A stretch of 64,000 nucleotides of DNA. Origin: Diplosphaera chodatii (taxonomy: Eukaryota; Chlorophyta; Trebouxiophyceae; Prasiolales; Stichococcaceae). Both the position numbers and the translations under genes were made by a program. The stretch is taken from positions 2,852,001 through 2,916,000 of the forward strand of contig JAALGY010000015.1 in the NCBI GenBank assembly GCA_032358165.1. The letters are read 5' to 3'. Shown here piece by piece: positions 44,956 to 57,132 of this stretch (its first letter is position 1; every line of letters starts with the position of its first letter). The notes beneath the pieces are model-generated. The model saw nothing but the letters and a program-made list of their open reading frames with translations, had not been told where the DNA came from and did not search any database.

Positions 44956-47553
44956 TCAATCATCGGTTGAAACGTGCCGCTCCCCCGCAGCTGTGCTGCC
45001 AGGTGCAGCAGCGCCGCTGGCCGATGTCCCTGTGTTGGACGTAGCCACCTCTGGTATGTCTAGATCTGCCTGCGCTCCAGCGTACTTGCTGGGGTCGCGC
45101 AGCTTCTCGTACAGGTTTGCCACCCTGCAGCCAGTCAGCAAAGCTCTCGTGTTCTGTCCGTCTTGCAGCGGGCTTGGCACAATTGTCGCAGGACGCCAGT
45201 TGCTGCAGTGCTTTCAGACCGTCAATTTGGCTTTAACCTGTGCCATGGAGAGGTCCTCACCAAGGGTCAGAGGGCGTCAAGTGCAGTCCGTTGCATCAAG
45301 CCAACACTCACTGGCGGGAGATATCTTCTGGGCGCCACTTGGGGTCAATCTTCTGCACCCATTCCGCCGCCGTGTCCGGATTGTCGTCCAGCCAGCGGTC
45401 CCATCTTTCCATGCGGTCACGCACAGCGTCGTCACGGGCCCGTTGCTTATTGCCCTTGCCATACCGCATGATGTCTTCCACATGGTCTGCACAAAAGTTA
45501 CAACCCCATCAGTAAGCGGGTGCTAAATGCAGAGCGGTGAGATGACGTCTGTGCCCCACCGCTCGGAACTGTTTGGCGCAGTTGGGCATGATCAGCACAG
45601 CCATGCTGTCGTGCTCCAGCGTCTGCTGCACCAGAACTCTGCCTCTAGATTGTGTACGAACCATGCCATCCTGCTGCAGCCATGCAGAGTGTGCATGTGG
45701 CTCGGCGTCGCACCCAGGAGGGCGCGGCACCCAATGCGCCCGTTGCACTCCTGCAGATCCCGATCCAGCTGCACACCCCAAATAGGAGCACTATCTTGCA
45801 CGTGATTTCGCAGCTATACTCATTTGTTTGCAGACATCTAGCAGTCTGGCTGGTTTGACGAGCAGCGGCTTGCTGCAGCACATGGGCGCATGACTGCCAG
45901 CAGGCGCCATCCCAACCATGCCCTCTCAGGCCAGGTTGCTGCTACTGCCCAACCTAGCTCCTAATGCTGGAAGATCGCCACGCTCTGCTGAATTTCTCTG
46001 TGCTGTTGTGTCAGCAGTTTGGCCATACCTCAGCAGCTTACCGTGTGCAGCAGGTCGGTCACCTCGCCCAGCACCTGCGCAGCCCGCTGCTCATGCTTCC
46101 TGTGCTGCAGCTGCCAAGCTGCTGCCTCCAGGCGTGCGGCATCGGCATCCCTCTGAGCTCGCATCTTGTCCGTAACCGCAAGCACCAGCGCTTGCACGAT
46201 CTGCAGGGGACAGTCAGACGGATATGCGCTTGAGCTTGTACGGCTGTTCTGCTGTCAAGCGGATGTGAGATGACTGTCGACACAGCCCATGAGAGACGCC
46301 AGGTGCTGCTGGTTGGTATGTCTGCCACATGCAACAGAGGATAGCTGACAGAGGCACAGTACAAGTGGCGGTGCGGTACGTACCACATTGGGCACATCGT
46401 CGCAGGTGCTTGAAGCGTTTGCAGCACGGCCAGCTGCAGCGCCTGCAGCCTGAGCCTTGGTGCTACCGGTATTGGCGTCTCCAGGGGTGTCTTCACCTTC
46501 CTCGCGGAGATGGCCCTGCAGCCCGCCAGTCTTCTGCAGCACCGCCTTCTCGATCTGTGAGCACATGCAACATGGACATGACCAACAGCAGCATGTGCTA
46601 TGGTCCCTTTCTGGACACGCACAAATCAATCCTGAATGCCTGTTGCAGGACTGCCCGACAATCCACTTGCATGCTGCTCTTTCCACACGTTGCGCGACTG
46701 CTCGTGTAAAATATGTAGTGAGCACATGACACTGCAGTCTCGCACACTGCACACAGCAGGAGGCTGCGTCCTCATGCACCGGATGCTAGACCCTGATTTG
46801 CCCTTCAGGCCTAGTGTTGGCAGTGTCCACTCAGGCATACAGCTTTTGCGTCATACCGCAGCCACGTCCTCGGCATCCAGGGGACGGCTGTCGTAGGCGC
46901 GCTTTCGCGCTAGCAGATCTGCAATCTCCTCGGACAGGCCCAGCTGCAGGTAGTACTCCTGCACATACTTTCGGCATGCTGGTGGCACTGCAAGCCTGTA
47001 AAGTCACATGCCACAACCCGCCAACCATGCAGCCAGCATGCGAGTTCAGTGTTGCCGTCAGGCAGATGGCTGCCAGAGGCAGCTGGGGCATTGCTGTCAA
47101 ATGCTGTACAGTGTAATGTAGAATTGTGACACAATGCGGTTGTGCCGCAACAGCTTGCTGGTCCACTACTGAAATGCGCAGCAGGAGTGTGATCAAGCGT
47201 GCCCTGCAGCGTCCATTCAGGTATGGTAGAATTTGTAAAGCTCGGAAGATTTGTAGAGATGACATGGCGACCGTCGTGCACGCTCTTTAGATGCAGTAAC
47301 GAGCAGATAGACAGCTTGCCTTGTCAGCATCTGCTGCCCCACTGGACTCCCGGCTCTTGCCGCCAGCTGCTGAGCTGCCGAAGCTCCGCGTGGCCTGAAG
47401 GCTGCTGCTAGCTGTGCTGGTGGACGGGCTTTGCCAACCGTATGCCGGCAGCTTTGACACTCCAGCCTTGGCAGGCGGCGGCTTTGGTCTGACAGCCGCT
47501 GCCGCCACCACAGTCCGGCTTGCCAGGCTCCGAGACAATGCCTTCAGCAGCAT
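44956..47553 (-). CDS. Family copy C: modular organelle-targeted coiled-coil protein
   Basis: Minus-strand exons: 47553-47320, 46958-46857, 46554-46384, 46200-46042, 45768-45714, 45486-45312, 45124-44956 (354 residues, phases agree). Unknown family. The N-terminus MLLKALSRSLASRTVVAAA, ending near ATRSFGSSAA, looks like a mitochondrial or plastid presequence. Then EYYLQLGLSEEIADLLARKR; a spacer exon IEKAVLQKTGGLQ; coiled coil IVQALVLAVTDKMRAQRDAD; LDRDLQECNGRIGCRALL; DHVEDIMRYGKGNKQRARDD...WRPEDISRQ; VANLYEKLRDPSKY and a Ser/Ala-rich tail. Exon lengths equal those of its paralogues (exon 2 is 102 bases in B, C and D; the coil exon is 159 in C and D; the CRALL exon is 55 as in B). Intron 1 is GC-AG (AAG|GCAAGC). 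It has the simplest arrangement and may be closest to the ancestral form. Confidence 0.8.
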
Positions 47554-48133
47554 GCCAGCGGATGGTCGGGCGAGCAGCATTAGCTTGCAAGCAAACACAT
47601 GAAAATGGGTCCAGCGGCGGCGTTATGCTGTGAACTGCTGAAATGAAGCTTCTCTCAACCCTGAAGGACAGGCGGAAGCAGCAGGCGGAGGCAGTTCTCG
47701 AAACCGCCATTTAAATTTCAGCGGGGCGAGGCTGAACCTGCTATGCTGGCAGGCTGTGGCCCAGGCCAGCTTGCACTCGCGATCACCAGCTGGGGAGGTG
47801 CGTCACGACAAACATTAGAACAGGAAGCCAAGGCGGAGACGCGGCATTTTTTTGGGTTGGAAGCGAGGTTTTGCAACTGCATACGTTCCAGCGAACCTAG
47901 CCTTTGCTGATCCACTAGATTGTTGCGCCATGCACACAATCGGTTGGTATGGCAACATAGTCCGTCATACTGCACGAAAAGGTCAAACTGGCATGACACC
48001 GGCATCTTGTGTATCCAACACCACCTTGCTTGTACGTCTCCGCATTGCCGATGCCATGCATGGCTGCCACCTACATTCGACTTTGATGAACATATATCTT
48101 GTACATTGATGACGCCGCCGAGCCTTGGGGTCC
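47554..48133. other. Spacer between family copies C and B
   Basis: About 0.58 kb; the 5' region of copy C and the 3' end of copy B. An in-frame ATG at 47598 could extend copy C by 15 residues. Nothing else supported. Confidence 0.4.
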
Positions 48134-51100
48134 TCAGCTGTGCTTCATGTCGCTGATGGGATACTTGGGCTCCTCATCCTTGCTGACAACCCCCGCTGCG
48201 CCCTGGTCTGCTCGCTTGTCGCCAGTGGTCACGTCACCGCGGGCCTCCTCAGCCAGCCCGTCTGCAGCGGCCGTATTGTCGCCCCCGCCATCTCTGCCAT
48301 CCTCCGCCGCTGTGCTGCCTGGTGCGGCAGCGTCGCCCATGACTCTCTTGACGTCAGCTGCGTTCAGCTCCGGGCGGTCGGGATCCCCCTTCACCAGCTC
48401 GTCGATGTCGTCGTAGTCGCGCAGCGCCTCGTACAGCTCCGCCACCCTGCAGCGCATCAGCACGGGGCATCATACCCTTGTGCGTCCCTCCAGAGCAGAG
48501 GCGTGGCCAGAAACTGCTGCTGTAATATGCTATGTACGGCAGTACCTGTAAGTGCCGTGCTTGCAACCATTATGCCGTTGCAAGTGCAGCGTTTCACACA
48601 TCAACCAGGGTCAGAACAAATCAGGAAAGCCGCCATCTCCCGCTGGAACCCGTGCTCACTCGCGGGGAATGTCCTGCGGGCGCCAGCCGGTCTGCTCGCC
48701 CAGCGCCGCCGCCTCGTCGGGGTGCTCCTCCACCCAGCGGGCCCACCGCTCCACGCGCTCGCGCCGCGCGTCACCCCGGCCCCGCCCCTCGTTGCCGCGC
48801 CCGCACTGCATGCGGTCCTCCTCTCGGTCTGTGGTGCACAGCAATGTGCACTCTGTCAGCACCGGCATGCTCCAGGGCTGCAATGCTGCCTAGGGTTCGA
48901 TAGCAGACGACATACAGCCCTTGCAGACACACCTTGTATCGATGTTCATAGTGCTGTGCAACCAGCAGCCCTGTGCAGGACCCTGGATATGGCAGACTGG
49001 TCGACTCCATTCGATTGTACCACCTAGCTGCAGCAATGCTTCAAATGTGCTCGCACCCAGGATGGCGCGGTTGACGATGTGCCCCAGGGCATCCTTGAGC
49101 CGCCGCTCCACCTGCACAGAACAGCAGTGCTGATGGCAGCCATGGTTTACAGTCCGTTCACATCTATGTGAGCCAGTACACAGGCCACTGTGGCAGCAAA
49201 ATACGCAGACGCTCAACCGGTGCTTCGGCATACGTACATTCTGCTGGAGCAGCAAATCGTGACACGCACAGCTGCGCAGCTATTCCATGGCAGATGACTG
49301 ACCAGAAGAAGGTACTGCCGTTGCAAATGTATTTGACAGTCAACGAAATGCAGCTCGATGGGTGTACAAGCACCATGCACGCATCAGCGTCTCACCGTGC
49401 CCAGTTTGTCCTTCAGCTCGTCGATCAGGCCGGCCTGCTGTTCGCGCTCCTGCCGCCCAGCGTCCGCCTCCCTGCGTGCCGATTCCGCGTCCCTGCGGGC
49501 TGCATCCGCGTCTCTCTCAGCCCTCGCCTTGTCCGCCGCCGCCAGCAGCAGCGCGTTCTCGATCTGCGGGCAGAACCAAGCCCATCTGCAGAAGCGGTTC
49601 CTGGGTATACTCATGCAGACAGCTTCCTGCGCCTTACGGTGCAATATGCTCTGCTCCAAGCAAGGAAATCGTCGTGCAGGGCCACTCGTCTGCTCTTGAA
49701 ACACGGCACAAGTGCGCAAGGGTGCCTAGTTGTGAGAACAATACACTCACCGCAACAATGCGCTCCGCCAGCAGCGGGTAATCGATGTCCTCGTTGGCCA
49801 GAATCTCCGCGATGTCCTCTGGTAGTCCCAGCGCCAACAGTGCAGCCTGCAGGACGACCCAAATAGCCAATGGTGCTTCAAACGATCGATACACTTGCAT
49901 CATTGGTTAATTGATTGGTCATGGGGCAACTAAGCCAGTGTTTCCTCGCCAGGGCTGGACGCTCCGAAACGATGTCAAAAGTGTTCTGTGTTACCAACAA
50001 ACGAATGACCCTTTTGGTGCCAAGAGAGGCACCTGGTTGCTCCTGACATGGCTTATATTCAAGGCAAGCCCTGGCAACAGAAGCACGTCTGAAGGCGATG
50101 ACAGTGCGGGCCAGTGTCCCTTTACTGATCAGATCATCCCGCATGGTGCCAACGTACCTTATTGAGCCCAACACCAGCAGCCTGCAGCCCTGAGGGCGGC
50201 TGACCGCCTGCACTTGCTTTCCTGGGTACTTGCTCTACACAAAGGCGCACCTCAGTGGGCACGTCCTGGCTTGCGCCATTGTCGGCAGCGTCTGTCGTCC
50301 CGCCAGCTGCCCTGTCGCCATCCCTGCCTTGGCCCATGTGTGGACTGCCTGCTCCCGTGGCGTCTCCGTCAGCATACGCAGTTGCACCTTCATCACTGTC
50401 GCGGCGGCGGCGCTGCAGCTCGCCAGCCTTCTGCAGGACCGCATTCTCGATCTGCACAACACAGGCCTTTCAGTGTGGCTCACAGCAGCATGCACAGGTA
50501 CAGTTATCTGAAGCTGCCAAACATACAAGCGCACAGTACTGCAGCGAATTCTCTGATGTATTTTCCAAAGTACGCATGGCGAATGGGGTGAGTCGCATGT
50601 GGCTGCTGCAAGCCAGGAGACTGACCGATGACATGACAGCAGCAAAGTCTTCCCTGTGCTGAGCTGGCAGGCTCTCAATCTGCACGCAAGCTGTGCTGCA
50701 GTCTGAGCGCCCCAGTGCTACCAGCAGTGTAGTCAGGATCTGCAAAACCACATGTGGTGCCAGCTATCCTGATGGACGTCCAGCGCATGTCATACCAGAT
50801 GATGCGCACAACTCGCTGCAGCAGGTCAGCTGGCAGGTGGGACAAGCAACTGACATTTGGCGGGAGTGTTCCTTTACCTACATAACATGGGCTCATCAAC
50901 CAATGAGCTCTGCCCAGGCAAATGTAAACTGATACTGCATGGGATGAGATGCATAGGAATCACACCGCAGTCACAGCCTCGGCGTCCAGCGGGAAGCTGT
51001 CGTAGGTGCCCTTGTGCGCCAGCAGCTCCGCAACCTCCTCCGGCAGCCCCAGCTTCCGGAAGTACTCCTGCACATCATAGCACTGCACTCATGTCAACAA

Positions 51101-51827
51101 GTATCCTGCGCTTGATATCCCACAACTGGAGCAGAGTGCACCCCTCTGGTGAATTCTCTCCCAGCCACGATGGTGATGGCTGGACAGCGACCAAGTCAGC
51201 CACTAGTAGGTTACAAGCCGTTGCAGCATATAGTTCAGAGCACATCGCATCTACCACACAAGCCTTCATCTGAGGTACCCGACCACCTATGGTTGCAGTG
51301 AGTGACTGGAACCAAAGACAGGCTGGATGACACTGATCAAGGCTCAATTATGATCCGCGCGGCCAGGGTCTCAACGGGAGATGGCAAGGGTGCCAGCGAT
51401 GCACTTATGCATGTAGTGCACTTTTTGTCATCTGGTGGAGCGCTGCAGTCAATCCACTCGAGCAGCGCGCTGCTCTGATCAGAGCCGTGTGGGCAGCAAG
51501 CCGACCACAGTTGCATCAACTTACACGAGTTTGTGACTGAAGCGTGAGTGGAACCGAGGTCTTGGGCATCCTCAATGCACAACATGCAGCTGCAGCCTGC
51601 CACCTTGCCTTGTCAGCATCTGCTGCCCCACTGGCCTTCAGGCTGTCAGCAGCTGTCGAGGTGCCGAAGCTCCGTGCGGTCTCCTGGATGTTGTCTGAGC
51701 CGTTGCACAGGCTTCGTAGGCCGCAGGCAGCAGGCAGCTTTGTTGCAGCAAGGAGTTGCTGCCTGCTGCCAGCTGCAGGTACCACAGCCCGGGCTGCCAG
51801 GCATCGAGACAGCGCCCTGGGCAGCAT
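48134..51827 (-). CDS. Family copy B: modular organelle-targeted coiled-coil protein
   Basis: Minus-strand exons: 51827-51609, 51067-50966, 50451-50158, 49846-49751, 49563-49396, 49111-49057, 48828-48660, 48446-48134 (471 residues, phases agree). Unknown family. Modules: MLPRALSRCLAARAVVPAAG presequence-like with ARSFGTST; EYFRKLGLPEEVAELLAHKG; long low-complexity spacer from IENAVLQKAGELQRRRRD; a second LGLPE module AALLALGLPEDIAEILANED; coiled coil IENALLLAAADKARAERDAD; VERRLKDALGHIVNRAIL; DREEDRMQCGRGN...WARWVEEHPDEAAA...QDIPRE; VAELYEALRDYDDIDELVK followed by an acidic/Ala/Gly tail of about 70 residues that the others lack. Intron 1 is GC-AG (AAG|GCAAGG). A CACTA transposon lies 176 bases upstream of its start. 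Confidence 0.8.
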
Positions 51828-51999
51828 GCTGCTTGGTGTGCAGTTTCAATGTGTAGCAAATAAAGAAGACACAACTCAGATACTGACTTTTGAGCAAGTA
51901 CTGATCAGATGCTCTGTACCTGAGAGATGCTGCCGGACTTGGGAAGGCGGAAGTGAATAATCGGCGGTGTATGGAGACGACAATCAGCAGAGTCGCAAA

Positions 52000-52002
52000 C
52001 AT
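52000..52002. repeat. Target site duplication CAT (left)
   Basis: CAT precedes the left terminal repeat and is repeated at 53294-53296 right after the right terminal repeat. A 3-base duplication is the rule for CACTA elements. Confidence 0.7.
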
Positions 52003-53293
52003 CACTACTGGATTTGACCCCCTCGTCCGTGCACGGAATCACCGCGGAACACCCCCATTCTGACTGCGTTCCGTGCCGCCAGGCTGCCATGCACGATGAT
52101 GGTTCCTCGGACGTTCCGTGCTGCGCCCACACTGAACTTGCTACGTTCAGCGGCCGTTCAGTGGAGTTCCGCGTCGTTCCGCACTGACGTTTCCGTTACC
52201 CGGGAACGCAACAGTCTTGCAAGCGTTCCGCGTCACACGGAACTGCGGGCGGAACGGCAGCGCTGCCACAAGGAACGTTGGCAAGGAACGCGCGGTGCAT
52301 GTGCATACTACGGTGCATACTACGATGCATGTGCACCCCGTCACGCTGCGCCTGTTCAGCGGCCCATTCTGCGGCGCTTTGCCGGTGTTCCATGCACATG
52401 ATCGTTGGTGGACAATGCCGGTCGTTGAGAGCCAAGGAAGCCATGTGCAGGACTTTGAATCTGGCTGTTACGGTTGCATTGTCACGCTGCATGGGTGCAG
52501 TGCCGCGCACGGCCCGTTGCGGCGCCCAAGCACTTCACAACGCACAGACATAGCACAGGTTAGAGTGTGCAGCAGGCCGATGCACAGCCCTGCCAAATCT
52601 GGGGGCAGAGTATGCGCAATGTTGTCAGCTGCAACCGCCAACCGTTAACGGTATGTCCGGGTCAAACAGACATAGCCGCAGGCAGCGCTGCTTGCATCAG
52701 CCTGAGGCTTAAGCACCACAAAGATGTACGCTGATGGTTGCAGCGCTGCCCGCGGCTGTGCCTGTTTGGCCGCGACAGTCGGGCGATCTGTGACAGTTCG
52801 CTGCCCTGCGCACGCACATGGTGCTCGCCTACACCGAGAGTGCTTGCATTACAGTTCGAGAAGGTTGCTGCCGGTGACTGACTGGCTTTGCTCGCGCTGC
52901 AACGCGCTCTGTGTTCAGCAGATCAGCACGCGATGTGCTGAGCTTCGAATCGCTAAGTGCTCAACAGGCAGGTTTGTAAGCGATAGGCAATAGCTGCAGT
53001 GGCAGAGCCTTTCAATGCGTGGCAAAGGCACACGGAACGCTCCTGCACAGGACCGTTCCGCGTGCGAGGACTGCAAGGAATGCTCCTGCGTAGGAGTGTT
53101 CCGTGTTTCCCACCAGCGTTCCGCGACAGTTCCGTATGCATGACCAGTTCCGCACGGAACTCACCACTTCAATACGGAATGACCACTGAAGGCTCGTTCC
53201 GCATGTTTGCGTTCCGCCCATGCGGAACGCAGTGCGGAACGCTAGCTGACCGCCACGGAACGACCGCGGACGAGGGGGTCAAATCCAGTAGTG
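52003..53293. mobile_element. Non-autonomous CACTA (CMC/EnSpm) DNA transposon
   Basis: A 1291-base element. It begins CACTACTGGATTTGAC at 52003 and ends with the exact reverse complement at 53293; 27 bases at each end (52003-52029 and 53267-53293) match perfectly. It is flanked by CAT on both sides (52000-52002, 53294-53296). Both subterminal regions (about 52030-52290 and 53030-53265) are packed with short direct and inverted copies of GTTCCG/CGGAAC, the usual transposase-binding pattern of CACTA elements. The middle has short open frames but no transposase, so movement would need a protein made elsewhere. Identical terminal repeats suggest fairly recent insertion. Confidence 0.88.
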
Positions 53294-53296
53294 CAT
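53294..53296. repeat. Target site duplication CAT (right)
   Basis: Matches CAT at 52000-52002 on the other side of the CACTA element. Confidence 0.7.
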
Positions 53297-54349
53297 GATG
53301 TCGCAGATGGCTACCAGTCGCTGAATGGAACTCGTCACGTGCTGACATACGTGTGGAGTGGTTCGTGTGAGTCAAGAGCATGAGCAGCACTAGCGCAGCG
53401 CCTGGGAGTTAGGAGGCGGCCAAATTGCTTGCCACAGGTGAGGCAGCCACGCTTTGCTCAGGTTCAAGCAGCTATTCTGTAGCTTTGTGAGCTGATGAGC
53501 GCTAGCAGTGATCCGACAGATGCGCACCGCAGTGTTTTGCATCTTGCAGTGCGGTTGCCGGCGGCAGCGCAGGGCAGATTACATGTCGACCAGTGGCACG
53601 GCACCTTAGAGTTCGCTGTGTTTGTATGTCTGTTTGTGTGCAGCATGTGTACCCAGTTATTGCTGCTCCTGCGCTCTGCTGCGCACTCAGGTCATACCCC
53701 TGATGCAGAAGTTTGGAGCTTTCCTGCACTGGGTCTTCTTCAAGCCACCCTCCAGTGTCTGACATGCCACGCAAGGTGAACAGTGTACAGCAATGTGCTA
53801 GCTGTTGCATTGCCAGTGTTGCCTCATGTCCTGGGTGACACATCATGGTCGCCCGACCCAGAGATCGATCATATCCGGGTGGTAAAGCAGACCAATCATC
53901 CGTGTCTGACGGCATGCAATGGCGTTCCTCATGCAAGGCAAAACCTATGCAGCTAATCAAGTCATGCAGAGGGCAGCATATCTGCCATGCAGGGCATACC
54001 ATGGTGACTTCAATCCTGGTGAGATGTCACGCAGCACTCTAGCGTCAGCTACACATCGGCGTCTGGTCACACATTGCAAGCGGTACTTTGCGGTCGTCAA
54101 GCCTGGAGCAGCTGCCATCCCGCAGCGGAGGTGGCACCTGCACCGCTGCCATCGCGCAGCAAAGCCGCCCCGCCTGCATGCCAACACGAAACGAAAAATA
54201 CCTGGCAGGGTGCGCAGCGGCTTAAGTGGTGGCGGCATTGCAAACAGAAACAACAGCAGATGCAGCAGGTCGCTGCCCCGCACTGCTGCTACAGTCAAGC
54301 TCGAGGTCAGCTTTGAAAGACATATCAAAGTGTAAGCACATGGCTTGCC
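53297..54349. other. Region between transposon and zinc-ribbon gene
   Basis: About 1.05 kb. Open frames on both strands (for example 53919-54335 +, 53957-54370 -) overlap one another and have no motif. First exons of the zinc-ribbon gene may lie here. Confidence 0.35.
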
Positions 54350-55917
54350 ATGGTACGAGAGGTTGCCCACGTGATCATTGCTGCAATGAACCTGTGCAAG
54401 TTTGCGGGCAGAAGCCAGTGTGCACAGACCTCCCTGCAGAGTCAGCTGACGGGCAACGGCGACCCTGCAAAGGTCGATGCAGCACCAGCCTCAGCATCGC
54501 CAACAGCAAAGCCGCCTGTTGCTCACATGCCTCCTGTTTGCAGTGCCACTCCGGACAGCAGGGCAGCACTCACTAGCGGTGACGGCGGGAAGTGCTGTCA
54601 GCAGTGCAATGCGACCTATCTGCTGCGGCTGTTTCCGCGCATGAAGGCGTCGCTGGACGGCCGCATGCCGCTGTGCTTTGCCTGCCGGGCAGAGGGAAAC
54701 GCTGCGCGGCGGCCAAATCAAGCCAGGTAATAGCTGCTTGCACTTTTCCCTTTCTCTTGCACAGTGTTACAGAACCTAGCACCAAGGGTGCATGACGTGT
54801 GTTGGGCTTGCTGCTTTAGTGTTCAGCCTGCACGCTGCAGGCACCTCACCTGCGAAAGGTCCACCAGTGGCAGTTTGCCCACCCAGGAGCCGCAGGAGTG
54901 CAGGCACTGCGGGTTGCAGCTGCAAGCCAACTTCTCTGCCCTCAAGCGCAACAGTCTCTCCGGCCGGCGGTACATCTGCAGGTTTGATGATATCATCATA
55001 TGAGTGTGCTTGTTCTTGTGGAGCTGTTACGATTCACTGCTGCCCAAAGTAACCTATTCAGACGATCAAGCTTGTTGTGGCGGGTGTGGACATTGCCCGA
55101 TGTACACATGGCAACTGTTCCATGGTTGCGCAGCACACATGCAAGACCAATGCATGCTGGCATCCGACAGTGCTGTTGGGACACTGTTGCAGGGCATGTG
55201 CATCAGAGGAAGAGGCTGCACGTGTACAGCTTTCCGTACAGCTTTGCCCGCTGCAAAGACGTGTGCCAGATGTGGCAAGGTGTGCATCGATGGTACCATG
55301 TACTGCAACTGGCCTGTTTGCAGCGGTCAGTGCTAAGTGCTACGTAGCGCCTGCGTGCTGCCCTTCATGCGCAGTTGTGCTTGTCAACGGTCAATGTCTA
55401 GCATCACATATATGACCTGAGTCTGCTCTGGGCAGGCAGCAGACCAGTGCACGGTGCAGTGCTCAAGTGTACGTACGTCTGTCACTTTGCTGCAGGTCAA
55501 TGCTGCAGCATGCTTCAGGTGTCACGTCAGGAACAGTGACGGGCTACAAAGCCATTGCTACCACTGCAAAAGGATTTGCAGAAGATTTGTGGTGCAGTAA
55601 GTCAGCACAACTCTGCTTCTTATGTGATCATTGTCTGCAGGGCAATCGTAAGATCATCACCTCCAGGTGGTACCTTGGTGTCTGCAAGACGCTCATCAGC
55701 AGCTGGATACAACCTACGAGCAGTCACCATGGTCCATCTGTGTGTTGCAACATCAGAGCTGCTGTCATGAATGCAGGTCAAGCCCCGCCAGGAGTTCTTT
55801 GCTTATCACAGGACAGTGGATGGGTTGGGGCCCGAATGCAAGGTTTGCTGCTCGAAGACCAATCAGCAACGACGCGAACGCCAGAAGAGTCAAGGTGCAC
55901 ACTGTCAGCTAGTAGAT
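54350..55917 (+). CDS. Protein with repeated CxxC...DGL...CxxC zinc-ribbon units
   Basis: Exon structure is only partly resolved: 54350-54726, 54841-54981, about 55259-55279, 55496-55596 and a last part at about 55780-55917. Unit 1: KCCQQCNATY...ASLDGRMPLCFAC. Unit 2: QECRHCGLQL...NSLSGRRYICR. Unit 3, spanning an intron, TCARCGK then VNAACFRCHVRNSDGLQSHC-YHC. Unit 4: KPRQEFFAYHR-TVDGLGPECKVCC with a basic tail. The pattern Cxx(x)C-x(5-10)-F/L-x(6-8)-S/T-x-DGL-x(3)-CxxC is a small zinc-binding motif found singly or repeated in many algal and bacterial proteins, often beside DNA-binding or HNH parts. No catalytic domain was seen. It runs opposite to the neighbouring family copies. First exon and the 54981-55259 junction are uncertain. 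Confidence 0.55.
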
Positions 55918-57132
55918 AAGCGCTGCTGTACAGACAGTCAATAACGGTGTGCCAAACGGAGCATAGGACATACACGAATAGCTCGTCTGGACATGAAATT
56001 GGACTGCAGCTTGTCTCGCCTTGGCATATGGTGGTTTCCACAGGCATGGCAAACGCACAGTCGTTGTGACACAGACACCCATACGATGCCGCTTGACGTA
56101 GGCTCATGCGGCCAGGCATGCCAGGCAGCCCTACAGCAGCCGTGTACAATAACGCTACACCGCTGTAGCCGACTGGCATCAGCAGTGATGGCGCACCAGA
56201 TGGCCCTCAGCAGCAGTCTCATGGGACATGACATCTGCCCGCAACTGTGTTCAGCAGCAACAGCAGCCAACATCATCTGCATCAAGCTTGACTCTTAAGA
56301 GTCAACGGAATGCTGCAGCGCACTATGCGGCAAGAATCATGTATGTGCAAGGGTGGACAGTGGGGACGGCAGCAGTGGCAGCTTTACGGCCGTAGGGCTG
56401 TTGCTCAACAAGGCAGCTACATCATGTACACCCTTGATATATGGTCACGGTTGTGACTACCCATGTGGGTAGGCCACATCGCTGATCCTTGCCAGCAGAA
56501 GTGATTGTTTGTGGGAAAGAAGCAAGTGCAGTAAACTGCCTGTCAACAGCGGACTAGTCTTAGGTTCTGTCAAGGCTGATGATCCTCAGTGTTTGGCGCT
56601 GCTGGCTATGAGCAGCTGGACAGGGCCGATGCAAGCCCTTGAATGCCACTGTGCAACAACAGTACCTACCCTGTCATTGTGTGCCAGGGGTTTGGTGTTG
56701 GTTGCAGTAGGTGTCAAACTCTTTGCGTCCCAGCTGCAGCAGTAATCAGTGTGTCGTGTTGGCAGTCCCCGCCCAAGATCAACAATGTAACATTCAAATG
56801 GGTCCATGCAAACAGGGCTGCCACATAGGTAGATCAGCTGGCCAACATCACAGTCAAATCAAAATTGCCCACTTGTATCTAAGGAGTACGTCAGCGCAGC
56901 TAGTAAATTTGCAGCTCAGAATGGTGTTGAACCATGCTCGATACCATGTTACGGACCATTCGCTGATTGCTGCATGGACATGACGCTAGTGCATGTTGGC
57001 TGCTCACATGACTGAGTTTCAGCACCACCGCGTGCTGCATGTGCTCCAGAAGACACTGGCCTCATGCCGGGATCAGATGCGTTGCCGTCAGGGCAGTCAT
57101 GTGCTGCATTACATTCCCCCTCCCGAGCCACT
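55918..57132. other. 1.2-kb convergent intergenic region
   Basis: Between the end of the zinc-ribbon gene (+) and the stop of family copy A (-). No coding exon supported; short motif-free frames only. Confidence 0.4.

Noticed and set aside
52217..52648. 143-codon open frame inside the CACTA element
   Set aside because: No transposase motif and mostly repeats of the subterminal GTTCCG pattern; probably chance.
52003..53293. Reading the transposon as a MITE, Mutator-like or hAT element
   Set aside because: The CACTA terminus, the 3-base target duplication and the subterminal repeats fit CACTA; Mutator would give about 9 and hAT 8 bases of duplication.
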